Below are positions 6,355-6,777 of a DNA stretch of 6,777 nucleotides, in pieces; the stretch's first letter is position 1, and each line of letters starts with the position of its first letter. Both the position numbers and the translations under genes were made by a program. The stretch comes from Actinomycetota bacterium (GTDB lineage Bacteria > Actinomycetota > Thermoleophilia > Solirubrobacterales > Solirubrobacteraceae). The stretch is taken from positions 1 through 6,777 of the forward strand of contig SYBY01000280.1 of the NCBI GenBank assembly GCA_005788585.1. The letters are read 5' to 3'. Under the pieces are notes generated by a model, which was given only the letters and a program-made list of their open reading frames with translations, made no database searches and was not told where the DNA came from.

Positions 6355-6777
6355 GTGTCCGACGGCCTTGACCCCGACGAGCTCGCTGCCGCGCTGAAGA
6401 TCCTCGCGCGCGCGGAGGAGCTGCCCCTGGAGCACCCCGACGCGGTGGCCATCCAGCGCGCGACCGCGAAGCTCTACAAGACCGTGCGCCAGCGCCGCCG
6501 GACCGAGAAGCGCGCCGCGATCCTCGCCCACGACGAGGAGGTCACGGCGAGGACGGCGACGGGCGCGCCCGGGCGGATCGACGACGAGACGCAGGGCATC
6601 CCGCTCGTGTCCCGGGCGGAGGGCGCGACGGCGGGGACGCTCATCGAGGCGCGCGCGTGTTACGTGTGCAAGCAGCGCTACCACGTCGTCGACGCCTTCT
6701 ACCACCAGCTCTGCCCGACCTGCGCGGCCAAGCACCACGGCAAGCGCGACCAGCGCACCGACCTCACCGGCAAGCGC
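6355..6777 (+). CDS. SDR-type oxidoreductase with N-terminal CxxC pair, 5' part
   Basis: An open frame of 141 codons runs off the right edge. The product starts MSDGLDPDELAAALKI, followed by a helical, Arg/Lys-rich stretch (about 31-60) and then RIDDETQGIPLVSRAEG (74-90). A CYVC...CPTC element follows with Cys102, Cys105, Cys120 and Cys123, spaced like a small zinc ribbon, around VDAFYHQLCP. The visible part ends in QRTDLTGKR. I recall this arrangement from a family of long bacterial proteins annotated as SDR oxidoreductases, in which the next residues enter a Rossmann nucleotide-binding motif. That part is outside the window, so enzyme class is inferred from memory of the N-terminus. Wobble-position G/C bias supports this frame over the antisense frame. 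The GTG start has a TACCCT box 8 nt upstream and no ribosome site. Substrate is unknown; zinc binding is likely but not shown. Confidence 0.8.
   Translation, partial: MSDGLDPDELAAALKILARAEELPLEHPDAVAIQRATAKLYKTVRQRRRTEKRAAILAHDEEVTARTATGAPGRIDDETQGIPLVSRAEGATAGTLIEARACYVCKQRYHVVDAFYHQLCPTCAAKHHGKRDQRTDLTGKR

Noticed and set aside
4836..6371. Plus-strand open frame of 511 codons opposite the RTX gene
   Set aside because: Val/Asp/Arg-rich mirror of Gly/Asp repeats; the minus frame has a signal peptide and RTX motifs.
6273..6452. 60-residue N-terminal extension of the RTX protein to an ATG at 6452
   Set aside because: It would bury the signal peptide internally and run across the divergent gene and its promoter.
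6340..6738. Minus-strand open frame opposite the SDR-type gene
   Set aside because: The plus strand has the conserved-looking CxxC element and better wobble G/C; the minus frame shows no family features.

Overview
The window reads as chromosomal DNA from a high-GC actinobacterium (roughly 70% G+C by eye, nearly every codon ending in G or C). The best guess is order Solirubrobacterales or a relative in class Thermoleophilia. This rests on recognition, not a search: the FabD N-terminal region with its short path from FPGQGS to 'STRFAQPAIFLAS', and the secreted RTX protein with a Pro/Ala linker and a basic, two-cysteine C-terminal beta domain, are types I associate with that lineage.

Layout. 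All but one of the genes are on the minus strand, so transcription runs from right to left. From the right: (a) 6355-6777 (+) is the 5' part of a gene for an unusual short-chain dehydrogenase/reductase-type protein with an N-terminal CxxC...CxxC element. It is cut by the window edge and appears to be leaderless. (b) 6273-6354 is a short divergent intergenic region with a TANNNT box and a 16-bp dyad. (c) 4008-6272 (-) encodes a 754-residue Sec-exported RTX-repeat protein. (d) 2809-3951 (-) and 2205-2816 (-) encode a soluble GAF-HisKA_3-HATPase histidine kinase and a NarL/FixJ response regulator, overlapping by 8 nt. (e) 2091-2204 is an intergenic region rich in inverted repeats: a strong hairpin just after the regulator stop codon, three copies of the heptamer TGTGACC, and two tight dyads next to the fabD start. 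(f) 1-2090 (-) holds fabD, fabH and acpP, the type II fatty-acid initiation genes, with acpP running off the left edge; a fabF-type gene would be expected next.

How they fit together. FabD loads malonyl groups onto the acyl carrier protein, FabH performs the first condensation, and AcpP carries the chain; the 17-nt fabD/fabH overlap and 25-nt fabH/acpP gap suggest one polycistronic unit. The kinase and regulator form a complete, self-contained cytoplasmic two-component system. Its targets are unknown; the RTX gene upstream, the fab operon downstream and its own promoter are candidates by proximity only. I see no RNA genes, mobile elements, CRISPR arrays or prophage signs. Gene content is mostly ordinary; the most interesting points are the two intergenic regions and the edge-truncated CxxC-SDR gene.
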